The notes below the pieces were generated by a model. That model ran no database searches and was not told the origin of the DNA. It was given only the letters and a program-made list of their open reading frames with translations. The translations under genes and the position numbers were made by a program. A stretch of 64,000 bases of DNA from Echinicola shivajiensis (lineage in GTDB: Bacteria; Bacteroidota; Bacteroidia; Cytophagales; Cyclobacteriaceae), in assembly GCF_018642165.1 (NCBI RefSeq), contig NZ_JAHHZM010000001.1, forward strand, positions 930,001 to 994,000, in the 5' to 3' direction. Numbering within the stretch: position 1 is the stretch's first letter; every line of letters starts with the position of its first letter. Below, piece by piece: positions 8,936-18,341 of the stretch.

Positions 8936-10487
8936 ATAAATTCTTGTTTTCTGGTTTTCCTGTATTGATTTGTTCAATGATGTTAAGCATTTTTTCTGTG
9001 GCCATCATTGCCGCCACTGTTTGGTCACTGTCCAAGCCTTTGGTCTTAAAAATCCTTCCCAATTCCCATGTAATTACCGTCTCCACAAAGGCATCGGTTT
9101 TTCCTCCAGGAGGAATACTTACACTAAAATCGGTCAATTTAGGAAGTGGCTTATCCAATGATTGGTATATCTTATGAAGGGCTAACATAAAAGAGTCAAA
9201 CTGCCCATTTCCTGAAGCATGAGCTTCATAAAATTTATCTTTGACCTTTAGTCTCAACTGTACAGTTGGCTTCAAGCCCTTAGAATGGGTCATATGATAA
9301 CCTTCTATGCTGATATCCTTCTTGATGGAATTGTTCTGCAATACATCAGAAATAATATATGGCAGGTCTTCGGTCGTTACCCTTTCCTTTTGATCACCTA
9401 ATTCGATGATCTTTTGGGTCACCTTGGTCAGCTCATCAGGCTCAAGGGAAATCCCCAATTCCATTAGATTTTTAAGGATATTGGCTTTTCCGGAGGTTTT
9501 ACCTAGGGCATATTTCCTTGTGCGGCCAAATCTCTCAGGGAGAAGGTCGTTGAAATAAAGATTTTTCTTGTTATCTCCGTCGGCATGAATCCCCGCGGTT
9601 TGGGTGAATACATTTTCACCAACGACTGGTTTGTTAGAGGGAATATGAAGTCCAGAAAATTGCTCCACCAACTTACTTATGCGGTAGATCTTATTTTCCT
9701 TGACATTTAACTGAACGTCTGTAAAATCAGTGATACTGGCTACAATACTTTCCAATGGAGCGTTTCCTGCACGTTCTCCAAGACCATTTATGGTACTATG
9801 GATTCCTGAAATCCCATTATTGACTGCTTCCAAAACATTGGCTACAGAGAGATCATAATCATTATGGGCATGGAAATCAAAATGAACATCCGGATAAGCG
9901 CCTGTCACTTCCGAAACATACTGAGCCACTTCGGCTGGTTTCAAAAGCCCCAAGGTATCAGGGAGCATTATTCTACGGACACCTTGGCCAACCAAAAAAT
10001 CGATTAATTCCAAAGTATAATCCTTACTGTTACGCATGCCACTGCTCCAGTCTTCCAGATAAACGTTTACCGAAATCCCTTTTTCTGCAGCATATGCAAT
10101 ACATCTGGCAATATCACTAAAGTGTTGCTCAGGTGTTTTCTTTAATTGGTAGGTTAGGTGATTGAGAGATCCTTTGGTAAGGAGATTGAGGACTTTGGCT
10201 CCTGCCTCAGTCAACCAATCCACTGAGGCTGGGGTATCCACAAAACCCAGCACCTCAACTTTGTCCAAGTATCCCTTTTCAGTAGCCCAATGCGTGATTT
10301 TCTTCACCCCTTCCAGTTCTCCCTCAGAAACCCTAGCGGATGCCACTTCAATCCTATCCACCTTCAGTTCCTCCAAAAGCAACTTGGCTATTTGGAGCTT
10401 CTCAGAAGGCAAAAAGGATACTCCCGAGGTCTGTTCGCCATCCCTCAGCGTGGTATCCATGATTTCTATTTTCTTATGAAGACGCAT
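8904..10487 (-). CDS. 2-isopropylmalate / citramalate synthase family enzyme (CimA-like by sequence)
   Basis: A Claisen-type synthase of 527 residues that condenses acetyl-CoA with a 2-oxoacid. Residues 11-20 ([10 protein letters not shown]) hold the catalytic Arg and a metal Asp; [12 protein letters not shown] (206-217) holds the metal histidines; GLGERAGN and [15 protein letters not shown] follow; the C-terminal regulatory domain ends around IPPGGKTDA and ATEKMLN. Several stretches ([39 protein letters not shown], the hydrophobic Tyr143) look like Leptospira citramalate synthase, which uses pyruvate, rather than classical LeuA. No threonine deaminase gene is present in the operon. The enzyme may therefore feed isoleucine through 2-oxobutyrate, or leucine, or both; sequence alone does not settle it. 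Confidence 0.85.
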   Translation of the reverse strand: MRLHKKIEIMDTTLRDGEQTSGVSFLPSEKLQIAKLLLEELKVDRIEVASARVSEGELEGVKKITHWATEKGYLDKVEVLGFVDTPASVDWLTEAGAKVLNLLTKGSLNHLTYQLKKTPEQHFSDIARCIAYAAEKGISVNVYLEDWSSGMRNSKDYTLELIDFLVGQGVRRIMLPDTLGLLKPAEVAQYVSEVTGAYPDVHFDFHAHNDYDLSVANVLEAVNNGISGIHSTINGLGERAGNAPLESIVASITDFTDVQLNVKENKIYRISKLVEQFSGLHIPSNKPVVGENVFTQTAGIHADGDNKKNLYFNDLLPERFGRTRKYALGKTSGKANILKNLMELGISLEPDELTKVTQKIIELGDQKERVTTEDLPYIISDVLQNNSIKKDISIEGYHMTHSKGLKPTVQLRLKVKDKFYEAHASGNGQFDSFMLALHKIYQSLDKPLPKLTDFSVSIPPGGKTDAFVETVITWELGRIFKTKGLDSDQTVAAMMATEKMLNIIEQINTGKPENKNLYGNESSAITG

Positions 10488-10553
10488 ACTTTAATTTTAG
10501 TATTGAGTAGCTAGTATTTAGTAGCTAGAAGTCAATCGCTTCCTTGAACGAAC

Positions 10554-10586
10554 ATTCATGCCATGACACAGAGTCATGGCATGAAT
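10554..10586 (-). other. Perfect 14-bp hairpin between leuD and leuA/cimA
   Basis: ATTCATGCCATGAC and GTCATGGCATGAAT pair perfectly around the 5-nt loop ACAGA, in the 117-nt gap between two operon genes. No U-run follows on either strand, so it is not a standard terminator; it could stabilise or process the mRNA. The adjacent part of the gap carries short tandem-like GTAGCTAG repeats. Confidence 0.6.
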
Positions 10587-10604
10587 CAAACTTCCTGTCT
10601 CTAC

Positions 10605-11201
10605 CTATTGTTGCTTACTTGATTCAAAAGCAACGATATCCTCTTTGATGTTCAATAGGTAATCGATATCATCAAAGCCATTTTTCATGTTTTCCTTCTT
10701 ATAGGTATTGATATCAAATGATTCAGAAGTACCGGTACTTAATAAGGTGATTTTCTGCGCATCAATATCAACTTCTACTTCTGTTTTTGGATCCTTTTCT
10801 ACTTCCGCAAAAATCTCTTCCAAAAACTCCGGACTTACCGTCACCGGAAGAATCCCTACATTCAATGAGTTGTTTTTGAAGATATCCGCAAAGAAGCTAG
10901 AAACCACACATCTGAAGCCATAATCATAGATGGCCCAAGCAGCATGCTCTCTACTTGATCCTGAACCGAAGTTTTTTCCTGCTACCAACACCTTACCAGC
11001 GTAAGTTGCGTCATTAAGCACGAAGTCCGCTTTAGGATTTCCTTCACTATCATATCTCCAATCCCTGAACAAGTTATCGCCGAAACCTGCTCTTTCAGTA
11101 GCTTTCAAGAACCTTGCAGGAATGATTTGATCCGTATCCACATTTTCAGTTGGCAATGGGACCACGGTGCTTTTTAATATATTAAACTTATCGTAAGCCA
11201 T
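10605..11201 (-). CDS. leuD: 3-isopropylmalate dehydratase small subunit
   Basis: Small (swivel-domain) subunit of the isomerase that converts 2- to 3-isopropylmalate, working with LeuC. The 198-residue length is normal. PTENVDTDQIIPARFLK near the N-terminus and LVAGKNFGSGSSREHAAWAI (about residues 70-90) are the family signatures; the latter contains the substrate-binding Ser-Ser-Arg. It starts 20 nt after leuC. A 117-nt spacer with a strong hairpin separates it from the downstream synthase gene. Confidence 0.97.
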   Translation of the reverse strand: MAYDKFNILKSTVVPLPTENVDTDQIIPARFLKATERAGFGDNLFRDWRYDSEGNPKADFVLNDATYAGKVLVAGKNFGSGSSREHAAWAIYDYGFRCVVSSFFADIFKNNSLNVGILPVTVSPEFLEEIFAEVEKDPKTEVEVDIDAQKITLLSTGTSESFDINTYKKENMKNGFDDIDYLLNIKEDIVAFESSKQQ

Positions 11202-11221
11202 TTTTGATCGATTTTAAATGA

Positions 11222-12619
11222 TTATACTTCGCGTGGATCGGTTACTTCACCAGTAATGGCTACTGCTGCCACAGTCAAAGGAGAAGCCAAAAGGGTTCTA
11301 GCTCCAGGCCCTTGACGACCTTCGAAGTTTCTGTTTGAAGTAGATACTGCATACTTTCCTGCTGGAATCTTGTCATCATTCATAGCAAGACACGCAGAGC
11401 AACCAGGTTGTCTCAGCTTAAATCCTGCTTCTTCCAAGATATCAACCAAGCCTTCTTTGATCGCCAGTTTCTCTACCTCTCTTGATCCAGGAACAATCCA
11501 AGCAGTGATATTATCCGCTTTCTTCTTGCCTTTCACAAACTCAGCTACTGCACGAATATCTTCGATACGACCGTTAGTACAGCTACCTACGAATACATAA
11601 TCAATCTTTTTGCCTTTGATAGGCTCACCAGGCGCAAAACCCATATAGTCAAGCGACTTGATATAAGTCTTCTTGTTGCTTCCTTCCATGCCTTCAGTGG
11701 TAGGAATATTATCTTTGATCTTGATCCCCATTCCAGGGTTGGTACCATAAGTGATCATCGGCTCAATGTCCGCTGCATCATATTTGTACTCCAAGTCAAA
11801 TTCTGCGCCTTCATCGGTTTTAAGGGTCTTCCAGTAAGCTACTGCTTTGTCCCAATCTTCACCTTTTGGTGCATGTTCTTTACCTTTTAGGTAATTAAAT
11901 GTTGTTTCATCAGGAGCAATCAAACCACCACGAGCACCCATCTCGATACTCATATTACAGATGGTCATCCTTGCTTCCATGCTTAAGCTTTGGATTGCTG
12001 AGCCAGCATATTCAAGAAAATATCCAGTTCCACCACTGGCAGAGATTTTAGAGATGATGTAAAGAATGATATCCTTTGAAGTAACTCCCTTGTTCAGCTC
12101 ACCATCAACAGTAATTCTCATGCGCTTAGGCTTAGACTGCATGATACATTGTGAAGCAAATACCATTTCAACCTCAGAGGTACCTATTCCGAAAGCAATT
12201 GCTCCGAAAGCCCCGTGGGTGGAAGTATGGCTATCTCCACATACAATCGTCATACCTGGCTGGGTAATCCCCAATTCTGGCCCGATAACGTGAACGATAC
12301 CATGGTGGTCAGTACCTAGGTCATGAAGTTCAATCCCATATTTATTACAGTTTTCACGCAGCTTTTCTACCTGCATACGGGAAAGTTTGTCCTTAATGGT
12401 TTTGTCCTGATCTATTGTTGGTACATTGTGATCTGGTGTAGCTACTGTTCTTTCAGGGAAGAGTACTTTGTTTCCTCTTTTTTCAAGGTTTAGAAAGGCT
12501 ACTGGGCTGGTTACTTCATGGATAAAGTGCTTATCTATGAAAAACACGTCTGGTCCGTCAGGGACTGACTTCACAACGTGCGCGTCCCATACTTTGTCAA
12601 ATAATGTTTTCTTTTCCAT
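11222..12619 (-). CDS. leuC: 3-isopropylmalate dehydratase large subunit
   Basis: Aconitase-family [4Fe-4S] enzyme subunit of 465 residues that acts with LeuD. I use the ATG at 12619 ([16 protein letters not shown]); the longer frame begins at a TTG and adds five residues. [14 protein letters not shown] is the substrate region. The cluster cysteines are visible in [13 protein letters not shown] and in [13 protein letters not shown]. The end [24 protein letters not shown] is also typical. It lies 156 nt after ilvC. That gap carries no gene and no clear terminator, so the leu half may also have its own promoter, though I found no convincing one. Confidence 0.97.
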   Translation of the reverse strand: MEKKTLFDKVWDAHVVKSVPDGPDVFFIDKHFIHEVTSPVAFLNLEKRGNKVLFPERTVATPDHNVPTIDQDKTIKDKLSRMQVEKLRENCNKYGIELHDLGTDHHGIVHVIGPELGITQPGMTIVCGDSHTSTHGAFGAIAFGIGTSEVEMVFASQCIMQSKPKRMRITVDGELNKGVTSKDIILYIISKISASGGTGYFLEYAGSAIQSLSMEARMTICNMSIEMGARGGLIAPDETTFNYLKGKEHAPKGEDWDKAVAYWKTLKTDEGAEFDLEYKYDAADIEPMITYGTNPGMGIKIKDNIPTTEGMEGSNKKTYIKSLDYMGFAPGEPIKGKKIDYVFVGSCTNGRIEDIRAVAEFVKGKKKADNITAWIVPGSREVEKLAIKEGLVDILEEAGFKLRQPGCSACLAMNDDKIPAGKYAVSTSNRNFEGRQGPGARTLLASPLTVAAVAITGEVTDPREV

Positions 12620-12775
12620 CGCTTCTGTTGTCAATCGTCATAAAGTCCAGAAGGAATAGGAATCAGAGTTATCTCTTTCTCCTATTCCTCCCGAATTTTC
12701 TTTCAGGAAAGTTTCTCGTCTTATTTCAACACCTTATTGTATTCATATAATTCCCGAAGCTTTCCTTAAGTGTTA

Positions 12776-13819
12776 TTAGTTGTTCTCTGGTCTCAACTTA
12801 CGTACAGTAGCACCAGCTTGCCACATCTCAGATTCTCTCAACTCTTTCAATTCCTCTTCCAACTTCACTCTGTAGTCAGACTTACTGTTAGACTCGATAG
12901 ATTTAGCAGCTTCCTTACCATCTTTAACGCTCTTGTAAAGATCTTCGAATACTGGCTTAGATGCATCTCTGAACGGCTTCCACCAATCCAAAGCACCTCT
13001 TTGTGCAGTAGTAGAACAGTTAGCATACATCCAGTCCATACCGTTCTCAGCTACCAATGGCATCAAACTCTGAGTCAATTCTTCAACAGTCTCGTTGAAA
13101 GCCTCAGAAGGAGAGTGACCATTCTCTCTCAATACTTCGTACTGAGCAGCGAAAATACCTTGGATAGCTCCCATCAAAGTACCTCTCTCACCTGTAAGGT
13201 CAGAAGTTACTTCTCTGTAGAAATCAGTTTCGAACAAGTATCCAGAACCTACTCCGATACCCAAAGCAATAACTCTTTCTCTAGCTTTACCAGTAGCGTC
13301 TTGGTAGATCGCGAAAGAAGAGTTCAATCCTCTACCTTCTACAAACATTCTTCTCAAAGAAGTACCAGAACCTTTAGGAGCAACCAAAATCACATCAACA
13401 TCCTTTGGAGGGATGATACCAGTTTGGTCATTGTAAGTCACACCGAAACCGTGAGAGAAATACAATGCCTTACCTGGAGTAAGGTGTTTCTTTACAGTTG
13501 GCCAAAGAGCGATCTGACCTGCATCAGAAAGCAAGAACTGAAGAATAGTACCTTTTTCACAGGCTTCTTCCAATTCAAATAGTGTTTCACCAGGAACCCA
13601 ACCATCAGCTACAGCCTTGTCCCAAGTTTTGGAACCTTTACGCTGGCCAACGATTACATTAAAACCATTATCTTTCAAGTTAAGTGCTTGACCTGGACCT
13701 TGTACACCGTAGCCCAATACAGCAATCACTTCGTCTTTAAGTACTTCTCTGGCTTTCTCAAGAGGAAATTCTTCTCTTGTTACTACATCTTCTTCAACTG
13801 TTCCGAATTTCAGTTTCAT
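12776..13819 (-). CDS. ilvC: Ketol-acid reductoisomerase
   Basis: Converts acetolactate or acetohydroxybutyrate to the dihydroxy acids of valine/leucine and isoleucine synthesis, using NAD(P)H and Mg. The 347-residue length fits class I enzymes. The Rossmann loop reads AVLGYGVQGPGQALNLKDNGFNV, followed by GQRKGSKTW, where residues that select the cofactor lie. The metal and substrate residues fall in FETDFYREVTSDLTGERG and in the C-terminal NCSTTAQRG region. It is 11 nt downstream of ilvN and is highly conserved. The long open frame on the opposite strand is a codon-usage shadow. Confidence 0.97.
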   Translation of the reverse strand: MKLKFGTVEEDVVTREEFPLEKAREVLKDEVIAVLGYGVQGPGQALNLKDNGFNVIVGQRKGSKTWDKAVADGWVPGETLFELEEACEKGTILQFLLSDAGQIALWPTVKKHLTPGKALYFSHGFGVTYNDQTGIIPPKDVDVILVAPKGSGTSLRRMFVEGRGLNSSFAIYQDATGKARERVIALGIGVGSGYLFETDFYREVTSDLTGERGTLMGAIQGIFAAQYEVLRENGHSPSEAFNETVEELTQSLMPLVAENGMDWMYANCSTTAQRGALDWWKPFRDASKPVFEDLYKSVKDGKEAAKSIESNSKSDYRVKLEEELKELRESEMWQAGATVRKLRPENN

Positions 13820-13830
13820 TGTTTCTAGTT

Positions 13831-14334
13831 TTAATTATTCAAATATTGTTCAATTGTTCCCATTGGTTTGGCCACGGCCACTCTGCCTGATCTGGCAAAT
13901 TCAAGGATGTTGAAATCCTTCAAAATCTCCAGCAGTGCTTTAGTGTCCTCTTTATGGCCTGTCATTTCGATCACTACAAACTCCTTCTCTGCTGAAATGA
14001 TCCTGGCATTGTACTGCCTGATGACTTTTTCCAAGCCTGGATCAAGACTGCTGATAGGAATTTTATAAAGAGCGATCTCTTGATAAACGACCTCATCATC
14101 CTTATAGTAAAAGGATTTGATGACATCAATTATTTTTTCGGTTTGCTTAACAATCTGAATGACCTGGTCCTCAGTTGTCGTTACCTCTATGGTGATTCTA
14201 TGAACACCATCTTCCTTACTTTCTGAAGCAGTAAGGGCGTCTATATTCACTCCTCTTCTAGTGAAGATCAAAGTCACTCTATTAAGAATACCAATGAAAT
14301 TCTCCGTAAAAAGGGATACTGTATATCGATTCAT
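13831..14334 (-). CDS. ilvN: Acetolactate synthase small (regulatory) subunit
   Basis: A 167-residue ACT-domain protein that binds the catalytic subunit and gives feedback inhibition by branched-chain amino acids. The N-terminal ACT domain starts RYTVSLFTENFIGILNRVTLIFTRRGVNIDALTAS, the usual ligand-binding loop and first helix. The C-terminal domain ends in the conserved FNILEFARSGRVAV. It lies 10 nt after ilvB and 11 nt before ilvC, tightly packed in the operon. Confidence 0.96.
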   Translation of the reverse strand: MNRYTVSLFTENFIGILNRVTLIFTRRGVNIDALTASESKEDGVHRITIEVTTTEDQVIQIVKQTEKIIDVIKSFYYKDDEVVYQEIALYKIPISSLDPGLEKVIRQYNARIISAEKEFVVIEMTGHKEDTKALLEILKDFNILEFARSGRVAVAKPMGTIEQYLNN

Positions 14335-14344
14335 AAAATGTGGC

Positions 14345-16039
14345 TTAGCTTAATCTAACTTCTTCTACTGAACATCCTGTAGGGATCATTGGGAATACAT
14401 TATCCTCTTTTTCCACCACTACTTCCAGGAAGTAAGGACCATCATGGATCATCATCTCTGCTACGGAATCCCTGAGATCATCTCTTTCAGTAACTTTAGA
14501 GGTTTTCATATTATAGGCTTCAGCAATCTTGATAAAATCGGGGTTATCCAATTCAGTAAATGAATAACGCTTATCGAAGAACAACTGTTGCCACTGTCTT
14601 ACCATTCCTAGAAAGTTATTGTTCAACAACACCACTTTAACGGGGCTTTGTGTTTGCATAATGGTACCTAACTCCTGAATGGTCATTTGTATACCACCAT
14701 CACCTACAACACAAACTACCTGACGGTTAAGGTCTGCCAATTGTGCACCCAAGGCTGCGGGCAAACTGAAACCCATCGTCCCTAAACCTCCAGAAGTCAC
14801 CTGAGTTCTTGAAGTTTTATACTTGAAGTATCTCCAGGCAATCATTTGGTGCTGGCCTACATCCGTTACCAGAATGGCATCATCCTTTTTATAATCATTG
14901 ATATAACGGATAACCTCTCCCATAGTCAAGCCTGATTTGGTAGGCAAAAGATCCAAAGAAACCACCGCACTCTTTTCCTTCTCCTCCAGCTTCCTAAACT
15001 CCTTCAACCATTCCTCATGGCTATTTTCATTAACCTTCTGGGTCAGCATTGGCAAGCTCTCCTTACAGTTACCCAAAATAGCTACTTCAGCCTTTACATT
15101 TTTATCGATCTCTGCATTATCAAGCTCTAAGTGAACCACTTTTGCTTGCTTGGCATATCGTTTCAAATCACCTGTTACACGGTCATCAAACCTCATCCCA
15201 ATGGCAATCAATACATCACATTGATTGGTCAATAAATTAGGGGCGTAGTTTCCATGCATTCCTAACTTACCTACATATTGAGGATGGTCCTCACTTAAGG
15301 CTCCTGACCCCAATAATGTACAGGCAGCAGGAATACCGGTTTTATCCAAAAATGCCTTTAGCTCTTCTTCTGCTTTTCCAATAACAACCCCCTGCCCATA
15401 AAGCACATAAGGTTTTTTGGCCGAATTAATTACCTCAGCAGCTTTGGCCACTTGAGATTCCTTCACTTTTGGATATGGCCTGTAAGACCTGATACCCAAG
15501 CAAGGAACATAATTGAATTCACCCAAGTCATTTTGAGCATCCTTTGTAATGTCAATCAGTACTGGCCCTGGCCTGCCTGATCTTGCGATATGAAAACCTT
15601 TGGCTATAGCTGGAGCAATATCCTCAACTCTACGAACCTGGATATTCCATTTAGTCCCTGGCATTGAAAAACCCACTACATCAGTTTCCTGAAATGCATC
15701 TGTACCCAAAAGCGGTGAAGCAACCTGCCCTGTAATACAGACCAGAGGAGTACTATCAATCATGGCATCTGCTATACCTGTGATCAGGTTAGTAGCGCCT
15801 GGCCCTGAAGTAGCCATACAAACCCCGACTTTACCAGAGACTCGTGCATAGCCTTGTGCGGCATGGATAGCTCCCTGTTCATGTCTGGTCAGTACATGCT
15901 TGATTTGGTCCGCGTAATCATAAAGTGCATCATAAACTGGCATGATGGCACCCCCAGGATAACCGAAAATATACTCAGAATTTTCGGCCACCAAAGATTT
16001 GATTACGATCTCAGCTCCTCTGATTCTCGAATCTTTCAT
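14345..16039 (-). CDS. ilvB: Acetolactate synthase large (catalytic) subunit
   Basis: Thiamine-diphosphate enzyme of 564 residues that makes acetolactate or acetohydroxybutyrate. IFGYPGGAIMPVYDAL holds the N-terminal signature, and the ThDP-activating Glu is in LTRHEQGAIHAAQGYAR. QETDVVGFSMPGTKWN is the central, herbicide-site-like region. The C-terminal ThDP motif is VVCVVGDGGIQMTIQELGT and continues to LLNNNFLGMVRQWQ. The catalytic fold appears complete. It follows ilvD by 57 nt and precedes ilvN by 10 nt, so catalytic and regulatory subunits are made together. Confidence 0.97.
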   Translation of the reverse strand: MKDSRIRGAEIVIKSLVAENSEYIFGYPGGAIMPVYDALYDYADQIKHVLTRHEQGAIHAAQGYARVSGKVGVCMATSGPGATNLITGIADAMIDSTPLVCITGQVASPLLGTDAFQETDVVGFSMPGTKWNIQVRRVEDIAPAIAKGFHIARSGRPGPVLIDITKDAQNDLGEFNYVPCLGIRSYRPYPKVKESQVAKAAEVINSAKKPYVLYGQGVVIGKAEEELKAFLDKTGIPAACTLLGSGALSEDHPQYVGKLGMHGNYAPNLLTNQCDVLIAIGMRFDDRVTGDLKRYAKQAKVVHLELDNAEIDKNVKAEVAILGNCKESLPMLTQKVNENSHEEWLKEFRKLEEKEKSAVVSLDLLPTKSGLTMGEVIRYINDYKKDDAILVTDVGQHQMIAWRYFKYKTSRTQVTSGGLGTMGFSLPAALGAQLADLNRQVVCVVGDGGIQMTIQELGTIMQTQSPVKVVLLNNNFLGMVRQWQQLFFDKRYSFTELDNPDFIKIAEAYNMKTSKVTERDDLRDSVAEMMIHDGPYFLEVVVEKEDNVFPMIPTGCSVEEVRLS

Positions 16040-16096
16040 GTGTATTATAAATTATATTTGAGGTTTAAGTCTTATGTCGGTTGGTCTATTGTCTTA

Positions 16097-17776
16097 CTAT
16101 TTGTCAGTAACACAACCCTCAGACGCAGTAGACACCAATTGGACATATTTCTTTAACGTTCCTTGAAGATGACTTAAGTCTTTGTTCTTCCAAGTCTTTT
16201 TTCTTTCTGCTAATTCCTCATCGCTAAGGTCTACATTGATTTCCAATGTCTCAGCATCGATAGTGATCTTATCTCCGTCCTGGATCAAACCGATTGGACC
16301 ACCCATATAAGCCTCTGGGGTAACGTGCCCTACTACGAATCCGTGAGTTCCTCCTGAGAACCTACCATCAGTGATCAATGCCACATCTGATCCAAGTCCA
16401 CCTCCTATAATAATAGAAGTAGGCTTCAACATTTCTGGCATACCAGGTCCACCCTTAGGTCCAACGTAGCGAATCACCACTACATCTCCTTTTTGAACCT
16501 CTCTATTCTTCATGGCCTCATTGGCCTCTTCTTCACTATTATATACCCTCGCTGCTCCAGTGAAGGACTTACCTTCTTTACCAGAAATCTTAGCTACCGA
16601 TCCTTCAGGTGCCAAGTTACCATGAAGCACACAAAGGTGACCAGTTTCCTTGATAGGATTGTCCAACGGGTGAATCACGCTTTCCTTAGAAACTTTTACC
16701 GGTTCCACATCAGCAAGGTTTTCCGCCAATGTTTTACCTGTAACAGTCATACAGTCTCCATGAAGCAACCCCTCATTTAAGAAGTATTTCAAGAATGCTG
16801 GAAGGCCACCCATATCATAAAGGTCTTCCATCATAAACTTACCACTTGGCTTAAAATCACCCAATACAGGAGTTTCAGCATTGATACGCTTGAAATCTTC
16901 AAGGTTAAAATCTACTCCAGCCGTCCTGGCAATCGCCAATATGTGCAACGCTGCATTGGTACTCCCCCCCAAGGCTACAGTTACTCGAACTGCATTTTCA
17001 AGACTCTTGCGGGTAATAATATCTTTAGGCTTGATATCTAAAGCCAAAAGTTGTTTGATATACTTTCCAATGTTCTCACATTCTTCACGCTTCTCTTTGG
17101 AAGTCGCTGGATTTGAAGAACTGTATGGTAAGGATAAGCCCATTGTTTCAATTGCTGAAGACATGGTATTGGCAGTGTACATACCTCCACAAGCACCAGC
17201 ACCTGGACAGGCATTTTTGATCACACCCATATAATCTTCGCTTGAGATCTGCCCGTTGATTTTCTTACCATAGGCCTCAAATGCAGAAACAATATTTAAT
17301 TTCTCACCTTTATAATTTCCCGAACGGATGGTTCCACCAAAAACCATTATACCGGGGCGATTGATGCGAAGCATTCCCATCACCACACCTGGCATGTTCT
17401 TATCACAACCAGGGATAGTCACAACACCATCAAAAGAGTGTCCAAGAATAAAAGATTCTATAGAGTCTGCTATCACCTCTCTTGAAGGAAGACTATACTT
17501 CATACCAGAAGTACCCATAGACTCACCATCAGAAATCCCTATAGTATTAAAAACAAAGCCTGAAAGTTTCTCTTTGTCTGTTGACTTTTTGATAACCTCA
17601 GCAAAACTATTGAGGTGCATATTACAAGGGTTACTTTCATAACCACAACTTGCTACACCTACAAAAGGCTGCTTCATTTTTTCATCACTGATACCTGTGG
17701 CATACAACATTGCCATTGCTGCTGGATTCTCCTCATTATCACTGATTTCCCAACTATATTTCTTTAAATCACTCAT
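16097..17776 (-). CDS. ilvD: Dihydroxy-acid dehydratase
   Basis: Fe-S enzyme of 559 residues that dehydrates dihydroxy acids to 2-oxoacids, the last step before transamination. Cluster-binding cysteines are seen in [16 protein letters not shown] (near 45), in the [12 protein letters not shown] segment and in [20 protein letters not shown]. The C-terminal substrate region reads [23 protein letters not shown]. It is the first structural gene of the operon. Its ATG (17774-17776) lies 37 nt after the stem of an attenuator hairpin and about 210 nt after a consensus promoter, so its expression is probably set by translation of the short leader peptide described separately. Confidence 0.97.
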   Translation of the reverse strand: MSDLKKYSWEISDNEENPAAMAMLYATGISDEKMKQPFVGVASCGYESNPCNMHLNSFAEVIKKSTDKEKLSGFVFNTIGISDGESMGTSGMKYSLPSREVIADSIESFILGHSFDGVVTIPGCDKNMPGVVMGMLRINRPGIMVFGGTIRSGNYKGEKLNIVSAFEAYGKKINGQISSEDYMGVIKNACPGAGACGGMYTANTMSSAIETMGLSLPYSSSNPATSKEKREECENIGKYIKQLLALDIKPKDIITRKSLENAVRVTVALGGSTNAALHILAIARTAGVDFNLEDFKRINAETPVLGDFKPSGKFMMEDLYDMGGLPAFLKYFLNEGLLHGDCMTVTGKTLAENLADVEPVKVSKESVIHPLDNPIKETGHLCVLHGNLAPEGSVAKISGKEGKSFTGAARVYNSEEEANEAMKNREVQKGDVVVIRYVGPKGGPGMPEMLKPTSIIIGGGLGSDVALITDGRFSGGTHGFVVGHVTPEAYMGGPIGLIQDGDKITIDAETLEINVDLSDEELAERKKTWKNKDLSHLQGTLKKYVQLVSTASEGCVTDK

Positions 17777-17807
17777 ATTATACCTAATATTCTGTTATTA
17801 CCTTTAT

Positions 17808-17839
17808 AAAAAAAAGTGCCTCATGGGATGAGGCACTTT
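17808..17839 (-). terminator. ilv operon attenuator terminator
   Basis: On the minus strand a 12-bp perfect stem AAAGTGCCTCAT / ATGAGGCACTTT with a 3-nt loop is followed by a run of U. It lies between the leader peptide gene and ilvD, so it ends the leader transcript unless antitermination occurs. Upstream, TGAGGC within 17871-17879 can pair with GCCTCA of the stem (antiterminator). The overlapping CGCTAAACTAT (17863-17873) can instead pair with ATAGTTAGCG (17917-17926) inside the leader peptide gene. These are the alternative pairings of a classical attenuator. Confidence 0.88.
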
Positions 17840-17875
17840 ATTGCTTTATGGATGTTTTAACAATAGTTTAGCGCC

Positions 17876-17935
17876 TCACTTACAGTTGAAAATGAGAATG
17901 ACGATAAGGTTAATGACGCTAACTATTCTGAACAT
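17876..17935 (-). CDS. ilvL: ilv leader peptide (MFRIVSVINLIVILIFNCK)
   Basis: A 19-residue open frame, ATG to TGA, too short for ordinary gene calling. Ten of its 19 residues are Ile (5), Val (3) or Leu (2), clustered at positions 4-15. It lies between a consensus promoter and a terminator hairpin directly before the branched-chain amino acid operon. The first strand of the pause hairpin falls inside codons 4-7 (Ile-Val-Ser-Val), so a ribosome stalled for lack of charged Ile, Val or Leu tRNA would release the second strand for antitermination. No Shine-Dalgarno is visible, as is common in Bacteroidota. The symbol is by analogy to enterobacterial ilvL; the peptides are not homologous in any testable sense. 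Confidence 0.85.
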   Translation of the reverse strand: MFRIVSVINLIVILIFNCK

Positions 17936-17987
17936 GTTTATTAGTGTGTTTAGTGGTTTCTGTTCTTCACTTTTTATTATTGCTCTA

Positions 17988-18018
17988 CAAAAGTAAAACC
18001 CTAAATTGAGACTTACAA
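17988..18018 (-). promoter_or_regulatory. Consensus Bacteroidota promoter of the ilv-leu operon
   Basis: Minus strand: TTG at 18018-18016, a 20-nt spacer, then TACTTTTG at 17995-17988, matching both elements of the primary sigma promoter (TTG, 19-21 nt, TAnnTTTG). The predicted start near 17983 leaves about 48 nt before the leader peptide ATG. The rest of the gap to ispE (18019-18300) is AT-rich, without a gene. Confidence 0.8.
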
Positions 18019-18307
18019 TATTTTATTTCTTTTTTTAAATTGAATCAAAAATTAAACTATTGCAAATCCGCTCAATCACAGGAATATGAAACACCTTATT
18101 TAGGTATTACCCTCTTTTATCTTTTATAAAAAAAACATTTATTCAATTTTCAGAATTTTCTTCTGATTTTTAATTTTCTTTAATTTATGTTAAAATTTTA
18201 CCTACTCAACAGCCCACCAACCAATGTTTTGACAATTATTCAAGCATTCATTCAAAATTTATAAATAACATAAAGCAAAGGTTCCGAAATTTATACCCTG
18301 TTTTTGA

Positions 18308-18315
18308 TAGATTTG
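18308..18315 (+). promoter_or_regulatory. Probable ispE promoter (TAGATTTG)
   Basis: A perfect TAnnTTTG element 26 nt before the ispE ATG; no clear TTG at the -33 spacing. Confidence 0.45.
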
Positions 18316-18341
18316 CAAGATGAATCCTTTTGCATATTGAT

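Noticed and set aside
12770-13582. 270-residue open frame antisense to ilvC
   Set aside because: Ser/Thr/Phe-rich composition and exact overlap with the highly conserved ilvC show it is a codon-usage shadow.
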